Positions 13,328 to 24,299 of a stretch of DNA of 64,000 nucleotides are shown here, one piece after another. Both the position numbers and the translations under genes were made by a program. Under the pieces are notes generated by a model. That model saw nothing but the letters and a program-made list of their open reading frames with translations. It had not been told where the DNA came from and did not search any database. Every line of letters starts with the position of its first letter. Position 1 is the stretch's first letter. This DNA comes from Stercorarius parasiticus (lineage: Eukaryota; Chordata; Aves; Charadriiformes; Stercorariidae): positions 124,001-188,000 of the forward strand of contig VWZL01000203.1 in assembly GCA_013396915.1 (NCBI GenBank). Direction: 5' to 3'.

Positions 13328-13454
13328 NNNNNNNNNNNNNNNNNNNNNNNNNNNNNNNNNNNNNNNNNNNNNNNNNNNNNNNNNNNNNNNNNNNNNNNNN
13401 NNNNNNNNNNNNNNNNNNNNNNNNNNNNNNNNNNNNNNNNNNNNNNNNNNNNNN
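13328..13454. other. Assembly gap (127 N)
   Basis: Run of 127 undetermined bases. It is bounded on the left by CR1-derived sequence and on the right by a TA dinucleotide repeat. The 88 bases at 14726-14813, ending in a CA repeat, continue the same left flank without a gap and most likely belong here. Confidence 0.98.
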
Positions 13455-13479
13455 TATATATATATATATATATATATAT
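13455..13479. repeat. TA dinucleotide microsatellite
   Basis: Uninterrupted TA repeat directly after the N gap, about 12 units visible. With the CA repeat at 14792-14813 it probably formed one compound CA/TA microsatellite that broke the assembly. Confidence 0.95.
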
Positions 13480-13734
13480 CAAAAAAATTTTAACTAAGGA
13501 GTGTTTTGAAGTTTGGTGATACGAAACACAAATGAGGTTGATACATGTAAACTACTGGGGGTGGGGGCAGATGCCTGGTTTCCTAAGGAAATGAGCCCCC
13601 CATAGTTTGTCCCGCTATAACTTCTGAATCTCTTGGATTATTTTCGTCAAATTTCACGAAGTTATCAAGGTCTTGAATGCACTAATCTCACATGCGGGTT
13701 TTATGAAAACAGGCAGCTTAATACTTGGAGGAGG

Positions 13735-14545
13735 TACAAGTGTGACACGACGCGAATCAGTGTCCCTGTTTGAAGTGACCTGTAGCTGTGGCTGCCAGCC
13801 CCTCCGCGTCGGGCCAGGCTGCTTTCTGGGGGGGTGACTGGTGGCTGGGGGACACACCTTGCCTTGCGTGTGTTCAAGGTTGTCCGGATTCCAGTCAGCT
13901 GGAGCCCCTGGGCTGTGCTGGTTGCGTTAGCCCAGCCACAGCTCTATGCTGTTGTGCAGCACATGTGCTTACGTATAGCACTGTACCTGTGCTGGAAGTC
14001 GTGCTGTCGGTTAGCCACATACGCGAATTTTGTGATGCTCTGCAGTGTGCGTCTTCGTGTTTGACAAGTGTCTGTTCTCACTACGCTAACTCGCTGCTTG
14101 GTACTGCACAAGTTTTGATTCTCCTCGTCTTTCCTCAGAACACACGCATCGTCCCTGCCAGCTGTCATTTTGGGGAAATGAAGCCGTGCTATTGTCGAGC
14201 TCAAAAATACTGCTTACACTTAAAGCAATTTACGCGCTAGATTTTATTTTTTTGCTGGTTTTTTTTTTTTAGCATTCGTTAAAAAAAATACAAACAACCA
14301 CACTTTAGGTCACTGTAACGGAAGCCTTTTTCTTAATCTCATTTGCAAAGGGGAAGGTGAATTTTGCTGGCAGAGTTTGAAGCCCGCCAGTAATGTTCTG
14401 CATTTGGAACATGCGTCACTCTTGCATTGCGTATCTCAAACAGCGCAAGTCTTTCCATTATGTGTCTCAAGCAGCTAGGCTAAAAGTAGTTGGGGGTGTT
14501 CTGTTGTTGTTCCGATGGTTGTTTTTACTCATTAGGGCTGGAACA
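13735..14545. other. CpG-rich intronic segment (also present at 14833-15644)
   Basis: By hand I count about 31 CpG dinucleotides in roughly 810 bp, for example in acacgacgcg (13745), ccgcgtcggg (13804), tacgcgaat (14020) and tacgcgctag (14231). The rest of the intron has very few CpGs. The segment carries a 150-codon open frame on + and an 86-codon one on -, neither resembling a family I know. It could be a small intronic CpG island, an alternative promoter, or a young insertion that has not yet lost its CpGs. Nothing seen decides between these. Confidence 0.5.
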
Positions 14546-14546
14546 N
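14546..14546. other. Single-N join between duplicate copies
   Basis: One N sits exactly where copy A stops (ggaaca) and copy B starts (cttgctcag). The other end of copy A's sequence continues normally after copy B at 15645, so this N marks an artificial junction. Confidence 0.9.
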
Positions 14547-14725
14547 CTTGCTCAGAGCAGGGTCGCCTAAAGGAGGCTGGGGGCCGTGTCCGGTCATGTT
14601 TTGAGAACCTCTGAGGATGGAGCCTCCACAAACCCCCTGGGCAAATGTCAGGTTTCCCCTGCGGTAAACAAGTGTTTTCTTATGTGTAAGTGGAATGTTA
14701 CTAAAATTATATGGTTATGTATGGT
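14547..14725 (-). mobile_element. CR1 fragment, duplicate of 13149-13327
   Basis: Exact second appearance of the antisense CR1 piece, offset 1398 bases. It is most likely the same genomic CR1 copy placed twice by the assembler. Confidence 0.85.
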
Positions 14726-14791
14726 TATGCTCCCACACTTTTCTGTTTTCCTGAAATCATGCCAGCAGTAATATATGCATTAATACTCATT

Positions 14792-14813
14792 CACACACAC
14801 ACACACACACACA
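14792..14813. repeat. CA dinucleotide microsatellite
   Basis: Eleven CA units ending at a single N (14814), so the true length is unknown. The sequence just left of it continues the left flank of the N gap at 13328. Confidence 0.95.
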
Positions 14814-17800
14814 NCTTAATACTTGGAGGAGGTACAAGTGTGACACGACGCGAATCAGTGTCCCTGTTTGAAGTGACCTGTAGCTGTGGCTGCCAGCCCC
14901 TCCGCGTCGGGCCAGGCTGCTTTCTGGGGGGGTGACTGGTGGCTGGGGGACACACCTTGCCTTGCGTGTGTTCAAGGTTGTCCGGATTCCAGTCAGCTGG
15001 AGCCCCTGGGCTGTGCTGGTTGCGTTAGCCCAGCCACAGCTCTATGCTGTTGTGCAGCACATGTGCTTACGTATAGCACTGTACCTGTGCTGGAAGTCGT
15101 GCTGTCGGTTAGCCACATACGCGAATTTTGTGATGCTCTGCAGTGTGCGTCTTCGTGTTTGACAAGTGTCTGTTCTCACTACGCTAACTCGCTGCTTGGT
15201 ACTGCACAAGTTTTGATTCTCCTCGTCTTTCCTCAGAACACACGCATCGTCCCTGCCAGCTGTCATTTTGGGGAAATGAAGCCGTGCTATTGTCGAGCTC
15301 AAAAATACTGCTTACACTTAAAGCAATTTACGCGCTAGATTTTATTTTTTTGCTGTTTTTTTTTTTTTTAGCATTCGTTAAAAAAAATACAAACAACCAC
15401 ACTTTAGGTCACTGTAACGGAAGCCTTTTTCTTAATCTCATTTGCAAAGGGGAAGGTGAATTTTGCTGGCAGAGTTTGAAGCCCGCCAGTAATGTTCTGC
15501 ATTTGGAACATGCGTCACTCTTGCATTGCGTATCTCAAACAGCGCAAGTCTTTCCATTATGTGTCTCAAGCAGCTAGGCTAAAAGTAGTTGGGGGTGTTC
15601 TGTTGTTGTTCCGATGGTTGTTTTTACTCATTAGGGCTGGAACAAACTACTGTTGAATGGTTTTGGTAATTGAAATTAGAGAGAAATAACTTCTGTAATG
15701 CAGTGTCTGGGGATTATTCATAGTCTCCAGAGTGATTTCACAGGGAGCCTCCTGAGGGAAAGTGGATGGTGGAACTATAGGGATGATAGTTCTATAGGGA
15801 CTATTCCTATGCGGTCTCCCTGCTCCACATTGTATGGGTACAATGAGTATTAAGAATTGCTTTTAAACTCATGGAGGGGAGAAAATAAATTGGTGAAATA
15901 GTGGTGCTAAGAGCACCGTGATGATACTAGAACAGAGTTTGCATGGTTAAATGTTACCAAAGGGTTTATGTAAGAATTTTTGCGATATCTGTTTCTAGCG
16001 TTTTAAGAAAAATGGAGGTGAATTCACAAAAGACTGTGTGCTCCCGAAGACATGTGCAGTTAAGTTTCTGATGGAGCTTTGAGATGCAGTCTTGATTGTG
16101 TGAGGGGACAAGGTGTTCATCTCAATTTAAGTATCAGAGTTGTAAAATAACTGTTTCCACAGCATTATACAGCAACAGGGAGTTACTGAGGTGGTCACAG
16201 TTGTCTAAATTGGCTCATAAGATGTTAATCTTGACTTTCTGTCTCTTCATTAATAGTCAACAAGCAAACAGGTTTTGGAACAACTGTGTTAATTTAGGTT
16301 CATTTGAAGTAAGAGATGATTTTAAATGATGATTCTGGTAAATGTGATAGGAAAGATTCGTGAAGAGGCAGTTTCCTCTAGATGAAATTTCTAATGCCTA
16401 GTCAACATGCCAGGGAATTAAGTAATCTCTCATCTAAAAATGGAATAATGAAGGGGGGAAAAAAACCAGTCTAGAAACTAGCAACAAGATATTGCTCAAA
16501 CTTTAGTTAATCCCTGTTATGTAGTTATTGTCTGTGACCGTGCAAGTTTCTTCATGGACAGAGGTTTTAACAGCTCAAGCTCCTTTTAAAATAGTTTGAG
16601 GAGATGGCAGTAATGTTTGAGGGTTCGTTAATTATTGCTCTTACTGGTGTTTGCACAGGCAGCTGAGATCGTAAATGTCAGTCAGTCTGTCAGTGTGATG
16701 GGTTCTTTATGAAAAGAAAAAAAAAAATGAGTGCCTCAAACACTGACATCAAATCGGAGATTAAAAAGATTCATCTCGTTCATGAAGCAAGCGGCAGCAG
16801 AGGAGGGCTCCTCTTTCTCTTCCTACTTTCCCGTCTCTTCCTTCATTCCTCCTTCCCTGTTACATTTTCTCAGCCCATGTCTCTGCTGGACTTAGAGCTT
16901 CCCACCCTCTGCCCAAAATGCCATAGAAGAGCCATCACGATTATCAGTGAAACCATGTGCCTGCAGCTCCTCTATGGCAGGGAGAGTGAGAGAGTGGGAT
17001 TCAGCTCTGACAGTCATAACACCATCTATTTGGAAAGTTTTGAAGGGAGAACATGAGTAATGAAGACGAGAACAGTGACAGTAAGGAACAAATGTGAGTT
17101 TCTGTCTAAGACATAACAGAATTTTTAAGAATAAAGAACACTACTCAGCTTGTTGTTTCCAGTCAAGCCTCCAGTTTCTGTCTTGCTCAGCTGAATTATT
17201 TCAAGTGAGAATTTGATAGTCACCACAATTAGAAGAAACTCCGTCATCAGATATAGATTACAGAATGATAGAAGAATCCTTATTTCTTAAGTCTGAATTA
17301 AAATTGCAGTGGGAGAGTGTCAATGGCAGTTATGCTGCTGAGCAGTTTCTTTGTGAAATTTTGGGGATGTCTCATCGCTATTGTTGTTTTTCTTCATTTT
17401 TTGCAGAAAAGTTTTATGATTTTGACATCTTCAGATAAAAGAGAAGTGTTCTGGTTTTTTTTCTGTCTCAGACTGAGTATTTGTTGGTTTAGGTGTAATG
17501 CTAAAATGCAACTTGAGTGTGGAAAGTGTTTCTTAAAAGCAAAGCAAGAAGTAATTCTTGTTGCACAAATCATCCTTCTTAAGGAAAGCCACTGTCAGTT
17601 GCTGGCTGAAAGAATCCTATTCTCTGTAGCCATTTGCAATTGTTAATAGTTCACACTGGGATTTTACTCTTGTCTCTAGTTGCAGCACTTCACCCTGTTT
17701 GTAGGGTGTTTTTTTCTGCAATCCAGGTAGTAAAGCTATGCGTGACAATTTCCTTTTGGTATCAGATCTCTGAAGTTTAATGTTGCAAGATTCCAGGTGC

Positions 17801-18059
17801 TGGAAGATTTATTTTGCGCCCTGTATTGCTTGTGTCAGTATTGTGGAAGGCAACGTGATCTGGAAGAAATGCATGCAGGGCTGAATCTAAAAGTTCTGAT
17901 TTCTTATCTGCCCTTTCTCCTCGCTCCTTGTACTTGCCCGTAAGAAGACGTCACCATGTGTACTGTTGGTCCATTTTGTAATGAGCATTAGCTTGTGCTG
18001 GCGTGTTCGAGGTGCTGTGGAGTCAGTGATCAGATAGCTGGTACCATCCCTGAGAGTCG

Positions 18060-18490
18060 GGCTAAGTTTACCTCAGTGTTAACACCATTTAATTTATGGC
18101 AAAAAAAATACACATCTTAAAAAATGAGATATCTAAATTTTCATTTCTATCATATTAACCATCTTATGTTAATATTCAATTAGTCATCACCAATTAACAG
18201 GAAATGTATAATTAAATATTTTAATTATAGGACTACTAGCCTGACTCGGGGTAGCTATTTTTCTCATTAAGGCACATGGCCTCATTACCCAATTAGACAC
18301 TGGTTGACTCATACACATGAATCCCTCATTTGGACTTTATAATAAGCAGACTAGTATGGTTTCCATCGGCTTAATTCAGAATGCCAAATTTGCTTCTGAG
18401 AAGTACCAGAATGGCTTATATTTCCAGAAGCAAAGATGTGTGGGAGATAGCTATTTTGAAATAGCTGTGTGTCTGTTTCTCTGAGTAATG
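18060..18490. promoter_or_regulatory. Candidate conserved non-coding element
   Basis: A block with many homeodomain-type cores (catttaattta near 18085, caattagtca near 18178, ccaattaaca near 18190, tataattaaatatttt near 18206, cattaagg near 18266, cccaattaga near 18289), then a balanced-composition stretch to about 18490. The clustering is denser than in neighbouring intron sequence. An enhancer-like role is inference; no coding frame of note is present. Confidence 0.3.
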
Positions 18491-20707
18491 AATAAACAAA
18501 TCGTGTATTTCCCCATCTTTGTCAACAAGGTGGGCTGGGACAGATTTCTACCGAACCCTGAGTCAGCCCGGTCGCAGTAGACGAGCCATGTGTTGAAGGG
18601 TGCAGCCTCCTACCTTCCAGGCCAGCCTGTTCTTCTGGGCACTCTGAAACCAAGTGTCCGTGTGGTAGGACTGTTGCCTCGGAGTATGAGTCGGCATCTC
18701 TGCAGTCTCATCTTTCTCTTGGATCATCTTCTGCAGAGATTTAATTGAAGACAGGACTAGTTGTTCCGTAACTGTATTAATTCATTATGCACTATTTTCT
18801 TTTCCTTGCCAAGGCTCCTGCGCAGCCACGCATGCAGAGGTGGAGTACATTACATACTGAATGTTGGTTTAGGCCTAATAGATGCATTTTGTAAGGTGTA
18901 AGTTGTAATCTGTGGCATTGATCAAAAGTAAGGCTATATTGAGACACACATCAGATAAAATTATTGCAGCTTAATAAAAACTTATCACCTGTATACTGTG
19001 CAGAAAGCAGCTCACTTTTCTGTGAAATGTGAGATGCGGGGACTTTGTACTTACTGAAAAACTTGGCACACTTTCAGCGTGTCTTAAGAGCAATATGAGA
19101 GAAATAAAGTAAATCCAAGCGAGGTAAGTTGTATATTCATAATGGCTGTAATATTGGAGTTCAACAACTGCAAAAACACTGTGAGACAAGGTCTGAAACA
19201 CAGGTAAGAAAAGTAGGTTAGTTTATCCTGCATGTGAGGAAGGTTAATAGAGCATACCCTGGAGGGAGAGGCTAGCAGGTATTCCTAGTCTGACTTCATA
19301 GCTATTTGCTCAAGGAAAGTCATGATGTTGATAAGCAGTGGATCAGATAAAATCATTGAAATAACAAGGATATGGACAATGTTTTAGCCACGGCAGTTAT
19401 CTTTTCCTGGCTAATCCAGGACAGCTAACACAAAGTAGACATATTTTCCGTAAGCACAGGACACCATGCAATGGAAACTTAAAATAAAGGTAAAAACATG
19501 TTCAGTAGGCTACCGCCCTGCCAAAAAGATACAGTTACTTGTTATTTGTTGGATTAATGTCCTTTCAACATGGATTTAACTAAACTAATGCTTTTTTTTC
19601 CTCGATCACCATCTTGCACTAGGATGCTGACTGACTGCAGTAATGGCTTTCAGCAGTTAACCTCCTTGCAGGACTACTACAAACAATTAAATTTTTAGTA
19701 CAGTTTGGATTAAATTTATTTGCAGCTTTTATTAAAAAGAAACACAGAACTGATTCAACTATGCACAGGTTTTGAAAGGGAAAAAGTCTTTTCTAGCCTT
19801 ACCTAACTCAGATTGCAGAGTGGCAGATCTATTGAAATCCACTGTCTCTGAGATGCCACAAAAATAAGGCTTGGGCATCCCACATCCCAGTCAGTAATGT
19901 GCATTTCATGTGCTGCAATAGAGCCCTGGTCAACATACTCTCCATTGTAGAAGAAAAAGGAGGAAAAAACAACCAAAAAAAAAAGACACTACACTACCTG
20001 AAGTAACGCTGTCCTGAACTTTAACTTCAGGTTTCTGCACACTATTTTCTTACAAGCTGAAATTTATAAAGTTATTAATGCAAATAGTATTCTGAGCAAT
20101 TCTTTAAAAATGGCTGAGCACTGAACTTATAGCATGCATGTACAGCTTGCGCTTATTTTGTTTGGGTTTGCATTGTTGGTGTATACTAATTTACATTTAA
20201 ATTGTTATCCATGTGGAAAGAGAGGGAAGCACGGTATGGTGCTTTCATGTACCGCCTTTAGTCATGAGAGATACAGTTTACATGCTGTGCCTTAAAAATC
20301 TCCCTCCTGCCCAGGGAGGAAATAGGTCGAACCCGTGTTCAGTTGTTTTTCACCAGCAGCCTGCTTCGTTTTGTGCAGGTAGAAGGAAGAAGGTGCGTAG
20401 GAGAAACTAAATGAGATGACAGATGAAGCCTGCAATTGTTTAGGATGCTGTGTGCTCTACATGTACCTCTGTATGACCCAGCCATGGCTGCAAGGAAGCT
20501 AATCAGTTCATTTTCTATTCAGCACTGCCAGCAGGAGGGGTTCTTATAGGGAACAAAGATAATTTGTCCTTTACTTGATGCTCATTTTGATTGTTAAGAA
20601 AATGTGTACATGCAATAGAATGGGAAATATCACGCTGGTTGCTGGTAACCCCAGCTGAAAGCAATATACCTTCAATCTGCCCGAAGGGATGCCTCAGCAA
20701 GGAAGTT

Positions 20708-20746
20708 CTAATATTTTTCCTAAAATATTTGTTGTGAACACAACAG
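20708..20746 (+). promoter_or_regulatory. ZFAND3: Atypical 3' splice site with small hairpin
   Basis: The acceptor of the 20747 exon has only a short pyrimidine stretch (tatttttcct, 20712-20721) about 25-35 bases upstream. The last 16 bases are not pyrimidine-rich and contain gttgtg-aa-cacaac (20731-20744), a 6-bp inverted repeat ending two bases before the intron end. A ctaat branch-point-like motif is at about 20708-20712 and no other AG lies between it and the final cag. The phase and protein match leave little doubt that the site is used. Confidence 0.7.
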
Positions 20747-20917
20747 ATTCACAGTCGGAGAGTGAGGCTTCTCCTGTGAAACGGCCACGGCTACTGGATG
20801 ACAGTAATGACAGGCCTGAAGAAACCAGTCGATCCAAACAGAAGAGTAGACGCCGATGCTTCCAGTGCCAAACAAAACTGGAGCTAGTACAGCAGGAACT
20901 GGGATCGTGTCGCTGTG
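20747..20917 (+). CDS. ZFAND3: ZFAND3 coding exon: nuclear-localisation-like motifs and first half of AN1 zinc finger
   Basis: A 171-nt exon: two bases finishing an Asp codon, 56 codons, then one g starting a Gly codon completed at 40062. Splice sites are cag before it and gtgagt after it. The product has an acidic/serine start (SQSESEASP), a basic KRPRLL motif, a second basic cluster (SKQKSRRR), then the first four zinc ligands of an AN1 finger, C-x2-C-x13-C-x-C, at exon residues 37, 40, 54 and 56. It is nearly identical to human ZFAND3 from the finger onward; differences are confined to the linker (LLDDSNDRPEE in place of LLENTERSEE). ZFAND3 is reported as a nuclear protein, consistent with the basic clusters. 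The longer open frame around it (20689-21078) includes intron on both sides. Confidence 0.96.
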
Positions 20918-21129
20918 GTGAGTACTGTTTGTCAGTAGTATCCGGCTTTCTAACGCAGCCGTGCTCACATCCGTATCAGGCGTGGAAATACAGAGAACAC
21001 TTGCATTTTTTTTTTATCTTTCAAACATACTTTAAACAGAAGCTATCACTTCCACTGGTAGCAAAAAGTTATAATTAGTTCCTGTCTTAATTTCCCCTTT
21101 AAAACTTTGGCCTTGATGTACTGCCTTGT

Positions 21130-21253
21130 CTCAAGAGATCTCAGATGTTAATGAATTGAGCTTGAGAAGTCCCTGTAAGGCAGGAGAGCATCATACCCAC
21201 TTCACAGGAGAAGAAACACAAAGCAGATCAGTAAATACGCAAAGATGACAAGG
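21130..21253 (-). mobile_element. MIR/CORE-SINE-like fragment, antisense
   Basis: The + strand shows the landmarks of a reversed MIR-type tail and core: aattgagcttgagaagtccc (21154-21173), tgtaaggcaggagagcatca (21174-21193), cccacttcacagg then agaagaaacacaaagcagatc and gatgacaagg. These correspond in order to the well-known 'ccctgtgaggtagg ... cccattttacagatg ... gaaactgaggcacagagag ... tgacttgcc' pattern of reversed MIR copies. It is old and diverged, without coding capacity. The exact subfamily cannot be named by eye. Confidence 0.65.
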
Positions 21254-24200
21254 TTTTTCTACGTTTTGCATTTTATAATTACAGTATTATTAGCTAAAAC
21301 CAAAAAAACCTCTAACTGAAAATATTTTCATTTTCAGAGTTAGCTGTTGCGGGGGAAGACTTCTTGTTCACCATACACTTAAAATCATCCAACCTGGCTT
21401 TCCCCAAATTGATGACACTGTTTAACTAATTGAATTGAGGATAATCTCATGCAGACAGCTAATTTGGGGTTTCATATTACATGCAAATAATCTTTCTGAA
21501 ACAATAATTAATGTGACTAGATTCCACAGCAGATGCTCTCTCCTTCGTGGAACAATTGTGTTCATAACTGGTTTAAATGTGCTCATCAGACCCAGAGATG
21601 ATACACATGGGTTTTTTTACCTAATTATTTTTTCATATAATCATGTATTGAAAGCTTACACTTGCGCTCTCTGACCATGTTTGTATTGATACATTTGGAG
21701 AATTTTGTTTAGTTACTACACTGTGTCTTATCAGGGGAATAAATTCCAAAGGATTTGGAAATAGATGAGCACAGGAACAGTTCATATTGCACCTGTGAAG
21801 TGTAGAACATTGTATTAAAATGTTTTCTGGATAGAAGGCAGGTCCTTCTGAGCAGCAGCGGGGAGGGAAAGAATTGGCTAAGCTAGTTACAGAGACCCAG
21901 TTAATGAATTCTATATTGAATACCTAATATCAGGTGAAGAGAAGCAATAGAAAGCTGCAAAGATTCCATGTTATCCTTTGTTCTTTTCTTCAGCCTGTAG
22001 AGATGACTGTTTTGTTGTGCTCTTTTGGACATGAGACAGGCTTTGTTTCAGATATTGGAGCATTGCCACAGAACTAACATAGCGTTATCTGTGAAGCCAC
22101 CAGACATGAAATCAAAAGCTGTAATGTTGAAATTCTTGTTATGGAAATTGTGTGTCTGGGTACTTTGAAGTATCCCGTAAGATTTTTATCAAGCTGAAGA
22201 AATTCAGCATTGTCAGTGACATGGGTTGGTATGGCTATTTCTGCTCAGCATGGTAGACGCAAGAGTTTCTGCTCTTGGTCTGTTGCTGTCACATATCAAA
22301 TGGCTGAGGCTGCTCACAGGTACCCAACTAAAATGGAAGAATCCTCCCTAATATTGGGAGCAAGAGAGTTTTACAAGTTGGGGGAGAATTGGAGAAAAGA
22401 TGACGTAGCAATTCTGCAAAGTTGGAGCTATGTGAGAGCAATGAAGTTGAAAGCAACTTTTAATTTAAAAGTCCTTACACTGATTAGTAACATCTTTAAA
22501 ATTCAAAAATAAGCCCTGCCTTTTTTTCATAAACTGGGTGACAAATATATGGAGTTGGTTCCTCTCAAGTTTTCCTGAAGTAGTTCTATAATTCAACATT
22601 GTTGCAATATAAATGTTGTAGGATTTTTTCTTTGTTTCCACTGGATATAGATATATAGCTTTATGGAAATACTTCTGTTAAAGTTCATAAAATGTGTTAA
22701 TAAAACATGAATGTGGAACAAAAAAATCTGAGTTCCTTGGGAATAAGTGAGAAAATGGAAAATTTGCATTCCTACATTACATATTACATCCTATATAGTT
22801 TCAAGAATGTATAGTAAACACTTACATTCCACCCATTTAATGAGACAAGTGGAAGGCAGGAGTCTATTTCCATGTTTACAACAGGGCTGAAAAGCCTGGA
22901 GATCTTTGGTTTATTTGTGCATCTATAGGGTTTTATTAATGCTGTATTCAGTACATGTGTTATCTATAATGAGATGCTGACATGCGATGTGAAAGTAGGC
23001 ATACCCTGCACTACTTAGTTTTAATAGTGAGCAAACAAAACCCTGCCACTGAGCAACACGGGTCATCCCAGCTTCATGTCACCTAAACTGCTTTACCAAT
23101 ACCCATCAGCATGTAGCTTTTGTCATTTGTAAGGCAGCTGCCTTAGAAACCATCCTCACTAACTGTGCCCTAAAATTGGGTTGCTTTAGGTCAAGAGTGA
23201 CAAGCCAGATCAAAAACCTTGGGGAGGGGGTGATGGGAAATGGGATCAAATAAGGACATTAAAATTATCATTAATTTAAAATATTTTCTAAATCTATATG
23301 TGATCAGGTTATGCTTTTTGTCGTAATGCAAAGCATAGGTAATGATGCATGTTTAAGTGGAAATGTTAGAAATATAACCAACTGGTGTAAAATAAGCATG
23401 TATATTCTTTAAAAGTAATGGTCAAGGCAGAATATTGTTTGACCTGGACTTTGGACCACTGCTATTAAATTCTTGGCATCTTAATCCTTAACTGAAGTAA
23501 TGGGAAAAAATGTAGAAAAAACTTTAAATATTAAAAAAAACAGTCAGAATCAATAAAAAGGCAGACACGATCTTTAGAAGGACAAATGCGTGTGCTTGCT
23601 TGGACATAAGGAAAAAATATTAACCACATAAATATTACATTGTTCCATAGCTGTGTCTGAAACACTGTTATTAAAATCCAGTTAACTCTTTAAGACTCCA
23701 CAGAACAGCAATTTTATTGTTTGCTGTTAGACATCATCTTGTCCTAGTGCCAAAAGTACTGGCAGTCGTCTCCTTTTTTGCTGATGTGTCCTGGTGACTC
23801 TTCTATTGAGAATTTTAGTGATACATAGTGGAAAGAAAAATCTATACGTACTGGACAATGTGTTAATATAGACATACTTATAGATATTAATTCAGCGTAA
23901 CTGGGACTTGTCCAGCAGCGCACAGCCATTCTAAAAGGGGACCGAGAGAACGGGCTGCTTCTTTACACCTAAGCTCTACACCAAATTTGGAGATCTTTGG
24001 GTGACTGCTGTATTGGCTCTACTGTCTCCTGTAAGACCTGTCCAGAGAGAGGTGACACTGCTGAGCTCGTTCCCGTGACACTGCATGGAGTTTTAGACAG
24101 ATTTGACAGTGCTGCAGGGCTTTGCCATGAAGAAAAACAATTCATTGCTGAGAAAGGAGTTCCAGTGAGGGTTCTTCAAATTCAAACACAACATTTTTCA

Positions 24201-24299
24201 GCTGTAGAAAGATAGATTTTTATTTTTTTTCTTTTCATACACACATACACGCATACTCTCAAGATCTTTTTTCATTCTGCTCCCGCTCTGTACAAGTTA

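Larger units (their letters stand above)
13149..14545. repeat. Assembly-type duplication, copy A (with internal N gap)
   Basis: Positions 13149-13327 equal 14547-14725, and 13717-14545 equal 14815-15644, almost base for base; the only difference seen is at one T homopolymer (about 14258-14270 versus 15355-15369). Between the two matched parts this copy has 127 Ns followed by a TA microsatellite and 237 bp of unique sequence. Identity this high together with single-N joins at both edges of copy B points to an unmerged contig or haplotype, not to a biological tandem duplication. Confidence 0.9.
14547..15644. repeat. Assembly-type duplication, copy B
   Basis: This copy consists of 14547-14725 (same as 13149-13327, the antisense CR1 piece), 88 unique bases 14726-14813 ending in a CA repeat, a single N at 14814, and 14815-15644 (same as 13717-14545). 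The right edge runs on without a break into unique intron sequence at 15645. All reading frames seen in copy A therefore recur here shifted by 1098 bases. It should not be counted as independent sequence. Confidence 0.9.
2983..20746 (+). other. ZFAND3: ZFAND3 intron of 17.8 kb
   Basis: Phase-1 intron between the exons at 2917-2982 and 20747-20917; it starts gtatgt and ends cag. It is AT-rich and T/G-biased on the + strand. It contains a CR1 fragment at 9460-9668, a reverse CR1 fragment at 13082-13327, the assembly gap and duplicated block at 13149-15644, and possible conserved non-coding blocks near 6700-7110, 12575-12960 and 18060-18490, listed separately. The stretch 8870-9260 is pyrimidine-rich and may be an old repeat I cannot name. 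I see no recognisable additional exon; the many short open frames lack splice context or family resemblance. Confidence 0.85.

Noticed and set aside
13188..13519. Open frames running through the N gap
   Set aside because: The undetermined bases produce artificial open frames; the real flanks are CR1 sequence and a TA repeat.
13788..15338. Two identical 150-codon open frames at 13788-14240 and 14886-15338, suggesting a duplicated gene
   Set aside because: They are the same sequence placed twice by the assembly duplication; the protein has no recognisable features.
20689..21078. Reading the 129-codon frame as one small zinc-finger protein
   Set aside because: Only 20747-20917 is exon; the start and the end of the frame are intron, and the AN1 finger would be incomplete.
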